A DNA stretch of 64,000 nucleotides from Burkholderiaceae bacterium. Lineage in GTDB: Bacteria; Pseudomonadota; Gammaproteobacteria; Burkholderiales; Burkholderiaceae_C. The position numbers were made by a program, and so were the translations under genes. Positions 47,925-58,683 of the stretch are shown here, one piece after another. The notes below the pieces were generated by a model. That model was not told the DNA's origin. It ran no database searches and was given only the letters and a program-made list of their open reading frames with translations. The stretch is taken from positions 1 to 64,000 of the forward strand of contig JAMLIQ010000009.1 of NCBI GenBank assembly GCA_023954095.1, in the 5' to 3' direction. How positions within the stretch are numbered: position 1 is the stretch's first letter; the number at the start of each line of letters is the position of its first letter.

Positions 47925-49004
47925 TCAACTCTTGCGTGCCGCTGCAGTCCCTGCCACCGAAGGGTGCATGGTTGCCATGGATTCGACCCAGTTACGAACC
48001 CGGACTGCATCACCGATTCGACTGAGCTTGCCGGCGGAATCCAGGAAGACCATGATCAGCTTGCGCCCCGCGATCTGCGTCTGCATCACCAGGCAGCGGC
48101 CCGCCTCGGAGATATAGCCCGTCTTCTGCAAGCCAATGTCCCAGTTGGGATTTTTCACCAGTAGATTGGTATTGTTGTACTGCAGGGTTTTTTGTCCTAC
48201 CGCCACCTCATAGCCGGGAGAAGTGGAAAACTCGCGCAGCACAGGGTCACTGTGGGCAACATTGACCAACACCGCCAAGTCCCGGGCGCTGGACTGGTTG
48301 AGACTGGACAGCCCAGTGGGCTCCACATAGCGCGTATCCGTCATACCAAGCAGGCGTGCCTTGACATTCATCTGCGTCACAAAAGACTTGAGCCCCCCGG
48401 GATAAGTCCGTCCCAAGGCATTGGCAGCCCGGTTCTCGCTGGACATGAGAGCCAAATGAAGCATCTCGCGGCGGCTCAACGTGGTCCCTACTACCAGACG
48501 GGAGCGGCTCCCCTTTTCCGTATCAATATCTTCCTCGGTGATCGTGATCGCCTCATCCATGGGCAGCCCGGCCTGACTGATGATGAGCCCCGTCATCAGC
48601 TTGGTCAGTGATGCGATGGGAAGCACCGCCTGATCGTTTTTGCTCAACAATACTTCATGGGTATCCTGGTCCACAACCAGGGCGACGCTGGATTTGAGGT
48701 CCAGCGGATCCGTCAGATGATGTAAACCTGCCAGTTCCCCAAACGACTGCCGCGGCGCTGCCACGCGAACAGGTGTGCGGGCGGAAGCCGATATTGCTCG
48801 GGGGGCCTTTCCGCGAACAACCAGCTTGCGGGCAGTCTCCGATTTGGCCGCAGGTCGTTTGCTCGCCACTTGGTGTTTCTTGTCGGCTGCCTGTTTGCGC
48901 GGCGCCGCCTGGGCACCTGAGACAAAAAACAGTACACCCGTGAGCACGATTGCAAACCATTGAAGCATGGAGCGGAGGACCATCTGGGATTGGTGCGAAT
49001 TCAA
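47925..49004 (-). CDS. pbpG: D-alanyl-D-alanine endopeptidase (PBP7/8 type, S11)
   Basis: 359 residues. A signal peptide (FAIVLTGVLFFVSGAQA) precedes a Lys/Ala-rich linker. The catalytic motifs are SxxK in IASLTKLM, SxN in MSSENRAA and KTG in LQKTGYIS. It cuts peptide cross-links in the periplasm. It is convergent with the IclR gene. Confidence 0.93.
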   Translation of the reverse strand: MNSHQSQMVLRSMLQWFAIVLTGVLFFVSGAQAAPRKQAADKKHQVASKRPAAKSETARKLVVRGKAPRAISASARTPVRVAAPRQSFGELAGLHHLTDPLDLKSSVALVVDQDTHEVLLSKNDQAVLPIASLTKLMTGLIISQAGLPMDEAITITEEDIDTEKGSRSRLVVGTTLSRREMLHLALMSSENRAANALGRTYPGGLKSFVTQMNVKARLLGMTDTRYVEPTGLSSLNQSSARDLAVLVNVAHSDPVLREFSTSPGYEVAVGQKTLQYNNTNLLVKNPNWDIGLQKTGYISEAGRCLVMQTQIAGRKLIMVFLDSAGKLSRIGDAVRVRNWVESMATMHPSVAGTAAARKS

Positions 49005-49049
49005 AGCTCATCTCCTGGCTGCAACAATTGTTTCACAGTGTAGTTCCAA

Positions 49050-49083
49050 CAAAAAAATCGCGCAAGATCAATATCTTGCGCGA
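49050..49083 (-). terminator. Terminator of leuA
   Basis: TCGCGCAAGAT (49058-49068) pairs perfectly with ATCTTGCGCGA (49073-49083) around loop CAAT; the leftward transcript continues with seven U. It lies 67 bases after the leuA stop. Confidence 0.92.
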
Positions 49084-49150
49084 CGATTTAAATCAATTGG
49101 AAGAGATTTTAGGCGCTTTGGAATGTCTCAACACATGCGCTCTCGCATCT

Positions 49151-50689
49151 TCAGCCCTGCGCAGCCACCCGATCGGCCTTGCTGTGCAGCTTGTTGAGTG
49201 CAGCGATATAAGCCTTCGCCGACGCCACCACGATATCCGGATCGGCTCCCACACCATTGACGACACGTCCACTGTTCTGCAACCGAACCGTCACTTCGCC
49301 CTGGCTCTCGGTCGAACCACTGATGGCATTGACCGAATACAGCACCATTTCGGCACCGCTCTTCACATGCGCCTCGATCGCTTTCAGTGAGGCATCCACA
49401 GGCCCATTGCCATCAGACTCGCCACGCACCTCTTTGCCACTGACGGTAAAGACAACGCTCGCGTGGGGGCGTTCCCCCGTTTCGCTGTGTTGTGCCAACG
49501 ATACAAAGGCATATTGCTCACTGTCTCCGTGGACATTGTCTTCGCTCACCAGCGCAAGAATGTCTTCGTCAAATATCTCGCTCTTGCGATCGGCCAGTTC
49601 CTTGAATCGGGCGAAGGCGGCATTGGTATCCGCCTCACTTTCCAGGCTCACTCCCAAGTCCTGCAGGCGCTGCTTGAAGGCATTGCGGCCGCTGAGCTTG
49701 CCCAGCACGATCTTGTTGGCCGTCCAGCCCACATCCTCCGCCCGCATGATTTCGTAGGTGTCGCGCGCCTTGAGCACACCATCCTGGTGGATACCGCTGG
49801 CATGAGCAAAGGCGTTTGCTCCCACCACGGCCTTGTTCGGCTGCACCACAAAGCCGGTGGTCTGGCTCACCATGCGGCTGGCGGCAACGATATGCTGTGC
49901 ATCGATGCCCACTTCGAGATCAAAGTAGTCCTTGCGGGTCTTGACCGCCATGACCACTTCTTCAAGAGAACAATTGCCTGCGCGCTCACCCAGGCCATTG
50001 ATGGTGCATTCCACCTGGCGCGCTCCGCCGATCTTCACACCGGCGAGGGAATTGGCCACGGCCATCCCCAGGTCGTTATGGCAGTGCACAGACCAGATCG
50101 CCTTGTCGCTGTTCGGAATACGCTCGCGCAAAGTCTTGATGAAATTGCCGTACAGCTCCGGCACGGCATAGCCCACGGTGTCTGGCACATTGATGGTAGT
50201 GGCGCCTTCATGAATGACGGCCTCAATCACGCGGCACAGAAAGTCCACTTCACTGCGATAGCCGTCTTCAGGGCTGAACTCGATATCACCAACGAGATTG
50301 CGCGCAAAGCGTACCGACTGCCTGGCCTGTTCCAGCACCTGTTCAGGCGTCATGCGCAGCTTCTTCTCCATGTGCAACGGGCTGGTGGCAATGAAGGTAT
50401 GAATGCGTGCACGATTGGCGCCCTTGAGCGCCTCCGCCGCACGTGCAATGTCACGGTCATTGGCACGCGAGAGCGAGCAGATGGTGGAGTCCTTGATCGA
50501 ATTGGCGATCAGCTGCACCGCTTCGAAATCTCCATTCGAACTGGCCGCGAAACCGGCTTCGATCACATCCACGCGCAGGCGCTCGAGCTGGCGCGCAATG
50601 CGCAGCTTCTCGTCGCGCGTCATGGATGCACCGGGCGACTGCTCACCGTCGCGCAAGGTGGTATCGAAAATAATCAATTTATCAGCCAT
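49151..50689 (-). CDS. leuA: 2-isopropylmalate synthase
   Basis: 512 residues. First enzyme of leucine synthesis (2-oxoisovalerate plus acetyl-CoA). [16 protein letters not shown] is the acyl-transferase start, [14 protein letters not shown] supplies metal-binding His residues, and the C-terminal domain ([32 protein letters not shown]) is the leucine-binding regulatory part. An attenuator lies upstream. Confidence 0.97.
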   Translation of the reverse strand: MADKLIIFDTTLRDGEQSPGASMTRDEKLRIARQLERLRVDVIEAGFAASSNGDFEAVQLIANSIKDSTICSLSRANDRDIARAAEALKGANRARIHTFIATSPLHMEKKLRMTPEQVLEQARQSVRFARNLVGDIEFSPEDGYRSEVDFLCRVIEAVIHEGATTINVPDTVGYAVPELYGNFIKTLRERIPNSDKAIWSVHCHNDLGMAVANSLAGVKIGGARQVECTINGLGERAGNCSLEEVVMAVKTRKDYFDLEVGIDAQHIVAASRMVSQTTGFVVQPNKAVVGANAFAHASGIHQDGVLKARDTYEIMRAEDVGWTANKIVLGKLSGRNAFKQRLQDLGVSLESEADTNAAFARFKELADRKSEIFDEDILALVSEDNVHGDSEQYAFVSLAQHSETGERPHASVVFTVSGKEVRGESDGNGPVDASLKAIEAHVKSGAEMVLYSVNAISGSTESQGEVTVRLQNSGRVVNGVGADPDIVVASAKAYIAALNKLHSKADRVAAQG

Positions 50690-50746
50690 GTGGTTTCTCC
50701 TGGTTCCTGGTGGGTTGGTGGCCCGCAACTGCAATTTCTGGCACCC

Positions 50747-50780
50747 AAAACAAAAGGCCCGTTGCGACTGCAGACGGGCC
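50747..50780 (-). terminator. leuA attenuator terminator
   Basis: GGCCCGT (50756-50762) pairs with ACGGGCC (50774-50780); the leftward transcript continues UUUUGUUUU. It sits between the leader peptide and leuA, so it ends transcription when leucine is plentiful. Confidence 0.8.
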
Positions 50781-50805
50781 TGTGTGGAAAAAGTGTGCGC
50801 GCGCT

Positions 50806-50859
50806 CTACTGTCTCCGCCCGTGGATGGATAGCAGTAGGGCCAGTGCAAGCGATTTCAT
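50806..50859 (-). CDS. leuA leader peptide
   Basis: 17 codons reading [17 protein letters not shown]. Five are Leu (CTT, CTG, CTA, CTG, CTA), including two rare CTA in a G+C-rich genome. The cluster of Leu codons followed by a terminator is the classical design of amino-acid attenuation. An extended -10 (TGCTACATT, 50875-50867) lies so close that the transcript may start almost at the ATG. Confidence 0.8.
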   Translation of the reverse strand: MKSLALALLLSIHGRRQ

Positions 50860-50908
50860 GGGTTCCAATGTAGCACAAAAGATCGTGGGCACCGACACGC
50901 GGCAGGGC

Positions 50909-51757
50909 TCATTTGTGCAAACCACGCTCATCGGGTTCATCGGTCGACGTACTGATCACGCTGCTGTGCAGCCCCCGCGACTTGCGCACGGCATAGACGA
51001 CATAGCCACTCAGGCCGTAGAGAACAAACACGCTGAACAAGACAATGGGCGGGTGGATGTTGATGATGGCAATACCCAGTGCAATCAAAACAATCACAAT
51101 GAACGGGACGGATTTTTTCATCTGCACGTCCTTGAAGCTGTAAAACGGCACATTGGTCACCATGGTCAAGCCTGCATACAGCGTGAAAGCGAACATGACC
51201 CAGGTCACGTGTACCCAGCTGATCCAGTGGTCCTGACCGCGTTGCACGCCCAGTTCTGTCATCAGCCAGATGAACCCGGCAACCAGGGCCGCAGCAGCCG
51301 GTGACGGCAGGCCCTGGAAATAACGCTTGTCTACTACCGCTGTATTCACGTTGAACCGCGCCAACCGCAATGCAGCGCAGGCGCAATAGACGAACGACGC
51401 AATCCACCCCCATCGGCCAAGGCCATGGAGCGCCCAGACATAGGCGATCAAGGCCGGCGCAGCCCCGAACGACACCATGTCCGAAAGCGAATCCATCTGT
51501 TCGCCAAATGCGCTCTGCGTGTTGGTCATGCGGGCGATGCGGCCATCCAGGCTGTCCAGCACCATGGCACAGAACACCCCGATGGCCGCCTGGTCGAACC
51601 GACCATTGATGGCCATGACAACGGAGTAAAAACCGCCAAACAGCGCGGCGAGCGTAAACAGGTTGGGCAGGATGTAGATGCCCTTGCGCCGCTTGCGCAG
51701 CACCACGCCCTGGTCAGTATGGGACTCTTCTCCATCATGCATCAAATGTGTCTCCAA
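50909..51757 (-). CDS. pssA: CDP-diacylglycerol--serine O-phosphatidyltransferase
   Basis: 282 residues; a start at 51742 is also possible. DSLDGRIARMTNTQSAFGEQ followed by MDSLSD is the CDP-alcohol phosphatidyltransferase signature DG-x2-AR-x8-G-x3-D-x3-D. Several membrane segments follow. First step of phosphatidylethanolamine synthesis. Located between ilvC and leuA, as in many betaproteobacteria. Confidence 0.95.
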   Translation of the reverse strand: METHLMHDGEESHTDQGVVLRKRRKGIYILPNLFTLAALFGGFYSVVMAINGRFDQAAIGVFCAMVLDSLDGRIARMTNTQSAFGEQMDSLSDMVSFGAAPALIAYVWALHGLGRWGWIASFVYCACAALRLARFNVNTAVVDKRYFQGLPSPAAAALVAGFIWLMTELGVQRGQDHWISWVHVTWVMFAFTLYAGLTMVTNVPFYSFKDVQMKKSVPFIVIVLIALGIAIINIHPPIVLFSVFVLYGLSGYVVYAVRKSRGLHSSVISTSTDEPDERGLHK

Positions 51758-51780
51758 CGCCTATTCATCAAGCGCAATCT

Positions 51781-51797
51781 GCTATGAAAACAGTAGT
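51781..51797. repeat. Dispersed GCTATNAAA repeat upstream of pssA
   Basis: GCTATGAAAACAGTAGT lies in the spacer between ilvC and pssA, near the pssA start. The match to the phage copy at 43754 is 15 of 17. Confidence 0.65.
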
Positions 51798-51862
51798 AAT
51801 TTACGATCATAGAACGCTGCAGTGTAGCTGCGACAGCGAACTGGAGGTGGGGTGTTTCACCC

Positions 51863-51886
51863 AAAACAAAGGCCACCGAAGTGGCC
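51863..51886 (-). terminator. Terminator of ilvC
   Basis: GGCCAC (51871-51876) pairs with GTGGCC (51881-51886) around a four-base TTCG loop on the transcript, followed by UUUGUUUU. It separates the ilv genes from pssA. Confidence 0.85.
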
Positions 51887-51916
51887 TGTGTGTGAACGGC
51901 TGCCGTAGCAGCTGGT

Positions 51917-52951
<1,035 letters not shown>

Positions 52952-52997
52952 TCAGGGGTTGAAACTAAAAAATGAAATTGTCTTACATCGGATGGGT

Positions 52998-53086
52998 TTC
53001 GGCCGGATCGCCAGGCGGGGAGTTGCAGACAGTGCTGTAGCACGGCAAGACTCCCCGACGACACTCGCCGGCCGAAGGCCGATCCG
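52998..53086 (-). other. Structured ilvH-ilvC spacer with nested inverted repeats
   Basis: Three nested stems are perfect: TTCGGCCGG / CCGGCCGAA (52998-53006 and 53068-53076), CGGGGAGT / ACTCCCCG (53016-53023 and 53050-53057) and GTGCT / AGCAC (53032-53036 and 53039-53043). CGGATCG (53004-53010) can also pair with CGATCCG (53080-53086), which competes with the outer stem. The structure starts at the ilvH stop. No U-run follows, so it is not a simple terminator. Confidence 0.6.
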
Positions 53087-53578
53087 TTACACACGCAGAA
53101 TGCGCTCACCTCGGCCGATACCGCTGGCACCTGTCCGCACAGTCTCCAGGATGGCCGTGCGGTCGATGGCCTGCAGGAAGGCTTCGTTCTTGGTCTGGTC
53201 GCCGGTCAGCTCGATGGTGTAGCTTTTCTCGGTGACATCGATGATGCGGCCGCGGAAGATGTCAGCCATGCGCTTCATCTCCTCGCGCTCCTTGCCCACC
53301 GCGCGCACTTTCACCATCATGAGCTCGCGCTCGGTGTAAGCGCCTTCGGTCAGATCCACCACCTTGACAACCTCGATGAGACGGTTGAGGTGCTTGGTGA
53401 TCTGCTCGATCACGTCATCCGAGCCGGTCGTCTGGATGGTCATGCGCGAGAGCGATGCATCCTCTGTGGGCGCCACGGTGAGCGACTCGATGTTGTAGCC
53501 ACGGGCCGAGAACAGGCCCACCACGCGGGAAAGAGCGCCGGGCTCGTTTTCCAGCAAAACAGCAATGATGTGTTTCAT
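53087..53578 (-). CDS. ilvH: Acetolactate synthase small subunit
   Basis: 163 residues. The ACT domain at the start (KHIIAVLLENEPGALSRVVG, then YNIESLTVAPTED) binds valine for feedback inhibition; the C-terminal domain (RGRIIDVTEKSYTIELTGD) activates the large subunit. An extended -10 (TGCTATCAT) in the spacer before it may give it an extra promoter. Confidence 0.97.
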   Translation of the reverse strand: MKHIIAVLLENEPGALSRVVGLFSARGYNIESLTVAPTEDASLSRMTIQTTGSDDVIEQITKHLNRLIEVVKVVDLTEGAYTERELMMVKVRAVGKEREEMKRMADIFRGRIIDVTEKSYTIELTGDQTKNEAFLQAIDRTAILETVRTGASGIGRGERILRV

Positions 53579-53758
53579 GGTGCAGATTCCTCTTTTTGCG
53601 ACGACAGCACGATCCAAAAGGGGTCGAAGAAAACTGTCGTTTTTCGCTGCCCTCCCCTGGCGCCGGTAAGCGCCAGACTTGGCAGGCAATAGATTCGTCG
53701 AAAATTAAAAATGATAGCATCCAGCGCTTACTGGGTAAGCCCTGAATGCCAATTTCGC

Positions 53759-55537
53759 TTACAGGTCTTCAGAACCCAGAAGCATCTCGGTCAGACCTTT
53801 TCCGGCCTGCACCATCGGGAACACGTTCTCGGTAGGATCAGTGCGGAAGTCCATGAACACCGTGCGGTCCTTGAGCTTGCGGGCTTCGCGCAGTGCGGGC
53901 TCCACGTCCTTGGGGTGCTCGATCAGCATGCCCACATGGCCATAGGCCTCGGCCAGCTTCACGAAATTGGGCAGCGCATCCATGTAGCTGTGGCTGTAGC
54001 GGCCCGAGTACTCGATTTCCTGCCACTGGCGCACCATGCCCAGGTAACGGTTGTTCAGCGCAACCACCTTGATCGGCGTGTTGTACTGCAGGCAGGTGGA
54101 CAGTTCCTGGATGTTCATCTGCACCGAGCCCTCACCCGTCACACAGAAAACCTCGCTCTGGGGTTTGGCCAGTTTGATGCCCATGGCGTACGGAATGCCC
54201 ACACCCATGGTGCCCAGACCACCCGAGTTGATCCAGCGGCGCGGTTCGTCAAACCGGTAATACTGCGCGGCCCACATCTGATGCTGGCCCACGTCGGACG
54301 TGACATAGGTGTCCGCATCCTTGGTCATGTTCCACAGCGTCTCCACCACGTACTGCGGCTTGATCACGTCCTGGCTGCCCATGTCGTACTTGAGGCAGTT
54401 GCGTTCACGCCAACCCTCGATCGTGCTCCACCAGGCAGCGAGGTCGCCCGCCTCGACACGCATCGGCGTCTCGCGGATCATGGCGATCAGCTCGGTGAGC
54501 ACGTCCTTGACGTCGCCAACGATCGGGATATCCACCTTCACGCGCTTGGAAATACTCGACGGATCAATGTCGACATGGATGATCTTGCGATCGTTCTGTG
54601 CAAAGTGCTTGGGATTGCCGATCACGCGGTCATCAAAACGCGCGCCTACGGCCAGCAGCACGTCGCAGTTCTGCATGGCATTGTTGGCTTCCACCGTGCC
54701 GTGCATGCCCGGCATGCCCAGGAACTTGCGGTCGGAGGCAGGATAGGCGCCCAGGCCCATCAGCGTGTTGGTGACCGGGTAGCCCAGCATGTCGACCAGG
54801 GTGCGCAGTTCCTGTGTCGCATTGCCCAGCAATACGCCGCCACCGGTATAGATATAGGGGCGCTTGGCGGTCAACAGCAGTTGCAGCGCCTTGCGGATCT
54901 GCCCGCCATGGCCCTTGCGCACCGGGTTGTACGAGCGCATCTCGACGCCCTGCGGGTAGCCCTCGTAGGCGACCTTCTTGAACGACACATCCTTGGGGAT
55001 ATCCACCACCACAGGGCCCGGGCGTCCGGTACGCGCGATATGGAAGGCCTTCTTCATGGTCATGGCCAGATCGCGTGCGTCCTTGACCAGGAAATTGTGC
55101 TTGACGATGGGCCGCGTGATGCCCACGGTATCGCATTCCTGGAAGGCGTCCAGGCCAATGGCCGCCGTGGGCACCTGGCCCGTGACGATGACCATGGGAA
55201 TGCTGTCCATGTACGCCGTGGCAATGCCGGTAATGGCATTGGTAACGCCGGGGCCGGACGTGACCAGCGCCACGCCCACCTCGCCGGTGGCCCGTGCATA
55301 GCCATCGGCCGCATGCACTGCCGCCTGCTCGTGGCGCACGAGCACATGCTGAATGGTGTCCTGCTTGTACAGGGCATCGTAGATATAGAGAACGGCTCCG
55401 CCAGGGTAGCCCCAGATGTATTGCACGCCCTCGGCCTGCAAGGCCTTGACGAGAATCTCGGAACCCATCAGTTCCTGCGAAGCGGATTGATTGTGCGCAG
55501 CGGCAGCCGAAGCGATTTCGGCCTTGGTGATTTCCAT
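53759..55537 (-). CDS. ilvB: Acetolactate synthase large subunit
   Basis: 592 residues from the ATG at 55537. [16 protein letters not shown] and [19 protein letters not shown] (the catalytic Glu) start the thiamin enzyme. [12 protein letters not shown] through ALNNRYLG is the thiamin diphosphate motif. First enzyme of the operon ilvB-ilvH-ilvC. It was named over ilvI by its single-copy operon position. Confidence 0.97.
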   Translation of the reverse strand: MEITKAEIASAAAAHNQSASQELMGSEILVKALQAEGVQYIWGYPGGAVLYIYDALYKQDTIQHVLVRHEQAAVHAADGYARATGEVGVALVTSGPGVTNAITGIATAYMDSIPMVIVTGQVPTAAIGLDAFQECDTVGITRPIVKHNFLVKDARDLAMTMKKAFHIARTGRPGPVVVDIPKDVSFKKVAYEGYPQGVEMRSYNPVRKGHGGQIRKALQLLLTAKRPYIYTGGGVLLGNATQELRTLVDMLGYPVTNTLMGLGAYPASDRKFLGMPGMHGTVEANNAMQNCDVLLAVGARFDDRVIGNPKHFAQNDRKIIHVDIDPSSISKRVKVDIPIVGDVKDVLTELIAMIRETPMRVEAGDLAAWWSTIEGWRERNCLKYDMGSQDVIKPQYVVETLWNMTKDADTYVTSDVGQHQMWAAQYYRFDEPRRWINSGGLGTMGVGIPYAMGIKLAKPQSEVFCVTGEGSVQMNIQELSTCLQYNTPIKVVALNNRYLGMVRQWQEIEYSGRYSHSYMDALPNFVKLAEAYGHVGMLIEHPKDVEPALREARKLKDRTVFMDFRTDPTENVFPMVQAGKGLTEMLLGSEDL

Positions 55538-55689
55538 GATGAACCTTTGTGAATTTCTCTGACGAAAAACCTTGGGTGCCCCTTGCATGGACTCTTGTGA
55601 AGCCAGCTTGGAACTTGAGGCCAAGGACATGGGCGTGAAGATTGCCGCGCCGGACCGTGACCCGTTTGCCTTTATGTTTGCAGGCGTTC

Positions 55690-55720
55690 ATTATCGCACT
55701 GCAACAAAGAAAATGCGCAA
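55690..55720 (-). promoter_or_regulatory. Candidate ilv operon promoter
   Basis: The minus strand reads TGCGATAAT (55698-55690), an extended -10, with TTGCGC 19 bases upstream. The spacing is long, but extended -10 promoters tolerate this. The ilvB ATG is about 150 bases further on. Confidence 0.4.
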
Positions 55721-55743
55721 AAGGTATAAAAAATCCGCTCCGA

Positions 55744-55752
55744 TGCGATAAT
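55744..55752 (+). promoter_or_regulatory. Candidate sigma operon promoter (extended -10)
   Basis: TGCGATAAT is the same extended -10 word as in the divergent ilv promoter, about 70 bases upstream of the sigma factor TTG start. No clear -35 is seen. Confidence 0.35.
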
Positions 55753-55820
55753 CGTCGGCGTTTTGCGCACAACCGCGCTGCAGCGCAACTCCGCGCTGCA
55801 CCAGCTCCTGCCCGACCCCT

Positions 55821-56390
55821 TTGGCCACCGAAAAAGAACTCTCGGATTTCCTGCACAGCGTGGAAAAGCGCGCCTTCAAGCGCTCGATGTACCACGTGCG
55901 CAACGAGGAATCAGCCCTGGACATCGTGCAGGACAGCATGATGCGGCTGGCCGAGCACTATGGTGACAAGCCGGCCAACGAACTGCCGATGCTCTTTCAG
56001 CGCATCCTTTCCAACTGCACCCTGGACTGGTTCCGCCGCCAAAAGACGCACAATGCGCTGTTCTCGCACATGAGTGATTTTGAAAGCGATGACGATGGCG
56101 GCGGCGATTTCAACCTGCTGGAAGCCTGGAGCGGCCCCGAAGGCGGCGAGCAGGCCCAGAGTGCCGAAGACCTGGCACGCCGTGGACAAACGCTCAGGGA
56201 TATCGAGCTTGAAATCCAGCATCTGCCGCCGCGTCAACGGGAAGCATTCCTGATGCGTTACTGGGAGGAAATGGATGTTGCAGAAACAGCGACCGCGATG
56301 GGCTGCTCCGAAGGCAGCGTCAAGACGCACTGTTTCCGCGCCATTCAGGCTCTCGGCAAGGCGCTCAAGGCCAAAGGAATCCATCTATGA
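55821..56390 (+). CDS. ECF-type RNA polymerase sigma factor
   Basis: 189 residues from a TTG start; no ATG or GTG is available in frame. Region 2 is MYHVRNEESALDIVQDSMMR, then LFQRILSNCTLDWFRRQK; region 4 is LPPRQREAFLMRYWEEMDVA, then GCSEGSVKTHCFRAIQAL. The next gene (DUF3619) overlaps by ATGA and has one membrane segment, as expected for a partner or anti-sigma-like protein. Confidence 0.92.
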   Translation: MATEKELSDFLHSVEKRAFKRSMYHVRNEESALDIVQDSMMRLAEHYGDKPANELPMLFQRILSNCTLDWFRRQKTHNALFSHMSDFESDDDGGGDFNLLEAWSGPEGGEQAQSAEDLARRGQTLRDIELEIQHLPPRQREAFLMRYWEEMDVAETATAMGCSEGSVKTHCFRAIQALGKALKAKGIHL

Positions 56391-56830
56391 CCACCTCGCA
56401 TACCCCCGTCAACACATCGGCCGCCGATCGTTTTGCCCGGCGCATCACTGCCCGGCTGAGCGAGGGAGCCAGTGATCTGCCCTACGACATTTCCGAGCGC
56501 CTGCGGGCCAGTCGCATGCAGGCACTGGCACGTCGCAAGAAGTTCGTGGCGGCCGTACACACGGCACCCTCCGTTGTACAGGCGGGCCACAGCGCTACGC
56601 TGGGGCGCGGTGGCAGCGGCATGAACTGGTGGCAGTCGCTCCTGTCGGCCGTTCCCATCATGGCGCTGCTGGCCGGCTTGGTGGTCATCAACCTTGATCT
56701 GGACGAAGTCGGCATGATGGAAGTGGCTGAACTGGACGCCGCCCTGCTTGCCGACGACCTGCCTCCGGCGGCATACTCTGACCCTGGTTTCGCACAGTTC
56801 CTGAAAACAGGCGGCGCGCAAAGCCATTGA
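56387..56830 (+). CDS. DUF3619 family protein (possible anti-sigma partner)
   Basis: 147 residues. The N-terminal cytoplasmic part (RFARRITARLSEGASDLPYD, ERLRASRMQALARRK) is followed by a membrane segment (LLSAVPIMALLAGLVVINL) and a short outside tail (LLADDLPPAAYSDPGF). The family is typical of Burkholderiales, always next to this sigma factor. Confidence 0.85.
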   Translation: MTTSHTPVNTSAADRFARRITARLSEGASDLPYDISERLRASRMQALARRKKFVAAVHTAPSVVQAGHSATLGRGGSGMNWWQSLLSAVPIMALLAGLVVINLDLDEVGMMEVAELDAALLADDLPPAAYSDPGFAQFLKTGGAQSH

Positions 56831-56848
56831 CACCTGTTTTCAACCTGC

Positions 56849-57694
56849 ATGCACGCATCCGCAAACACCCAACACCCCTCCCGCAGTCCAACGCCAGCCA
56901 TCGTGCTGGCGTTGGCGTTGCTAGGGGGCCTGGCGGTGGGTGCATGGCTGGTGGTGCAGCAAGTCCGCATGGCGCCTGGCACCACCATATCGGCCCCGGC
57001 AGCGCCAGCCCCTTATGCCCCACAAGCCCACAAGCCGGGACAGCCCCTCCCTGCCCCAAACGAAGGCCCCGGCTGGGAAACCCTGAACACACCGCAAAAA
57101 CTGGCGCTTTATCCCCTGGCTGAGCGCTGGGCCTTTCTGGGAAGTCTGCAAAAACGCCGGTGGCTGGCAATGGCGCAGTCCTTTGCGTCCCTGCCCGAGG
57201 AGGAACAGGCACGGCTGCATGACCGCATGACCGCCTGGGCCAGCTTGAGCGCGCAGCAGCGCAACCAGGCGCGGCTGAACTTTGCGGTGACGAATCGTCT
57301 GTCGCCGCAGGACAAGCGCACCCAATGGGACGCCTACCAGGCCTTGAGCGAAGAAGAAAAACGCAAGCTGGCGGCCCGGGCCAGCACGAAGCCCCAGGGC
57401 GCCGCACCGGCACTGCGTCCCACTGCGTCCAAAAGACTGGCAAAGGTGCCGGCAGCCATCAACCCGCCCGGCAATCCTGCCAACCCCCCCAAAATTCCCC
57501 CTGCAGCATCCACACCGGCCCGCATTGCCGCACCGGGCATGGCCGCTGAGGCGCGAACGACCGAGGTACAGGGCGCCAGCACGCCCGCCAGCACGGCAGC
57601 GGTCCCTCCTCCCCTGCCAGCGGCAACTGCCCCGGAGGCCCCCATGGAGCCCCCGACGCCCGACACACGGCCTTCCGACATTTACTTGAACTGA
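56849..57694 (+). CDS. DUF3106 family protein
   Basis: 281 residues. One N-terminal membrane segment (AIVLALALLGGLAVGAWLVV). The DUF3106 core repeats W/L-rich units such as LGSLQKRRWLAMAQSFASLP and LSAQQRNQARLNF. The long Ala/Pro-rich C-terminus is low complexity. Third gene of the sigma operon; function unknown, probably envelope. Confidence 0.85.
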   Translation: MHASANTQHPSRSPTPAIVLALALLGGLAVGAWLVVQQVRMAPGTTISAPAAPAPYAPQAHKPGQPLPAPNEGPGWETLNTPQKLALYPLAERWAFLGSLQKRRWLAMAQSFASLPEEEQARLHDRMTAWASLSAQQRNQARLNFAVTNRLSPQDKRTQWDAYQALSEEEKRKLAARASTKPQGAAPALRPTASKRLAKVPAAINPPGNPANPPKIPPAASTPARIAAPGMAAEARTTEVQGASTPASTAAVPPPLPAATAPEAPMEPPTPDTRPSDIYLN

Positions 57695-57697
57695 GCA

Positions 57698-58231
57698 ATG
57701 CCCGAACCCCTCGCCAGCGCCTCTTTGCCCTCCGCTGCCTCTCCACACACGATCGCTCCCCGCCTGGGACGCCGCATGGCATGCTGGCTCTATGAGGGCA
57801 TTTTGATGTTTGGCGTGGTTTTCATTGCCGGATACCTGTTCGGCACCCTGAGCCAGACGCGCAATGCGCTGGACAACCGCCATGCCCTGCAAGCCTTCCT
57901 GTTTGTTGTTTTCGGCATCTATTTCACATGGTTCTGGGCCAAGGGGCAGACCCTGGCCATGAAGACCTGGCACATACGCGTCGTAGACACGTCCGGCCGC
58001 CCTTTGTCGCAAGCGCGCGCGCTGGTCCGTTATGTGTTGAGCTGGCTCTGGTTTCTGCCTCCGCTGCTGGCGGTGGCGCCCTTTTCCTTGCCTGCGGGTG
58101 AAATCACCGTGATCGTGTTCGGCTGGGTCGCCGTATGGGCACTGTCGAGCCGTCTGCATCCGCAGCAGCAGTTCTGGCACGACGCGTGGGCAGGCACCCG
58201 TCTGGTGGACTCACAGGCTGCAGGCCTCTGA
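57698..58231 (+). CDS. RDD family membrane protein
   Basis: 177 residues. RLGRRMACWLYEGILMFGVV, then WFWAKGQTLAMKTWHIRVVD, and a later segment (EITVIVFGWVAVWALSS, FWHDAWAGTRLV) match the RDD family. The name-giving Arg and Asp residues are only partly kept (Arg in GRRMACWLYE). Three bases after the DUF3106 gene. Confidence 0.85.
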   Translation: MPEPLASASLPSAASPHTIAPRLGRRMACWLYEGILMFGVVFIAGYLFGTLSQTRNALDNRHALQAFLFVVFGIYFTWFWAKGQTLAMKTWHIRVVDTSGRPLSQARALVRYVLSWLWFLPPLLAVAPFSLPAGEITVIVFGWVAVWALSSRLHPQQQFWHDAWAGTRLVDSQAAGL

Positions 58232-58272
58232 TACGGCACGTCGCTGAACGCTCCGCAGGCACACCTTCCCCC

Positions 58273-58683
58273 ATGTCCCATTCCCCGCCAACGGGCGCCA
58301 ACCCCGTCAATCCTCAAAAAACCCGCAGGGGGCTGAGCCGCCTCTGGCACGCCACGGGCTATTCCCTGCAAGGCCTGCGCAGCGCCTGGGGAGAAACCGC
58401 CTTCCGCCAGGAAGCACTGGCGGCTCTGGTGCTTTTGCCCTTGTCGCTATGGCTGGGCCGTACCTGGGTCGAAACCGCCCTGCTGTCGGCCACTGTGGTG
58501 CTGCTGATGGTGGTGGAACTGCTCAACACGGGCATCGAAGCGGCCATAGACCGTATCGGTCCTGAATGGCATGAACTGTCCAAGCGCGCCAAGGACATGG
58601 GCAGCGCTGCGGTGCTGCTGAGCCTGTTGCTGTGCATCGGTGTCTGGTGCACAGCATTGTTTCAAAGGTATTTTCATGGCTGA
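58273..58683 (+). CDS. dgkA: Diacylglycerol kinase
   Basis: 136 residues. FRQEALAALVLLPLSLWLG, then VVELLNTGIEAAIDRIG, EWHELSKRAKDMGSAAVLLS, is the DgkA signature with three membrane helices. It recycles diacylglycerol to phosphatidate in the inner membrane. The stop overlaps the start of the LOG gene. Confidence 0.95.
   Translation: MSHSPPTGANPVNPQKTRRGLSRLWHATGYSLQGLRSAWGETAFRQEALAALVLLPLSLWLGRTWVETALLSATVVLLMVVELLNTGIEAAIDRIGPEWHELSKRAKDMGSAAVLLSLLLCIGVWCTALFQRYFHG

Noticed and set aside
53711..55552. Rightward 613-codon open frame
   Set aside because: Antisense to ilvB; no motif and shadow composition.
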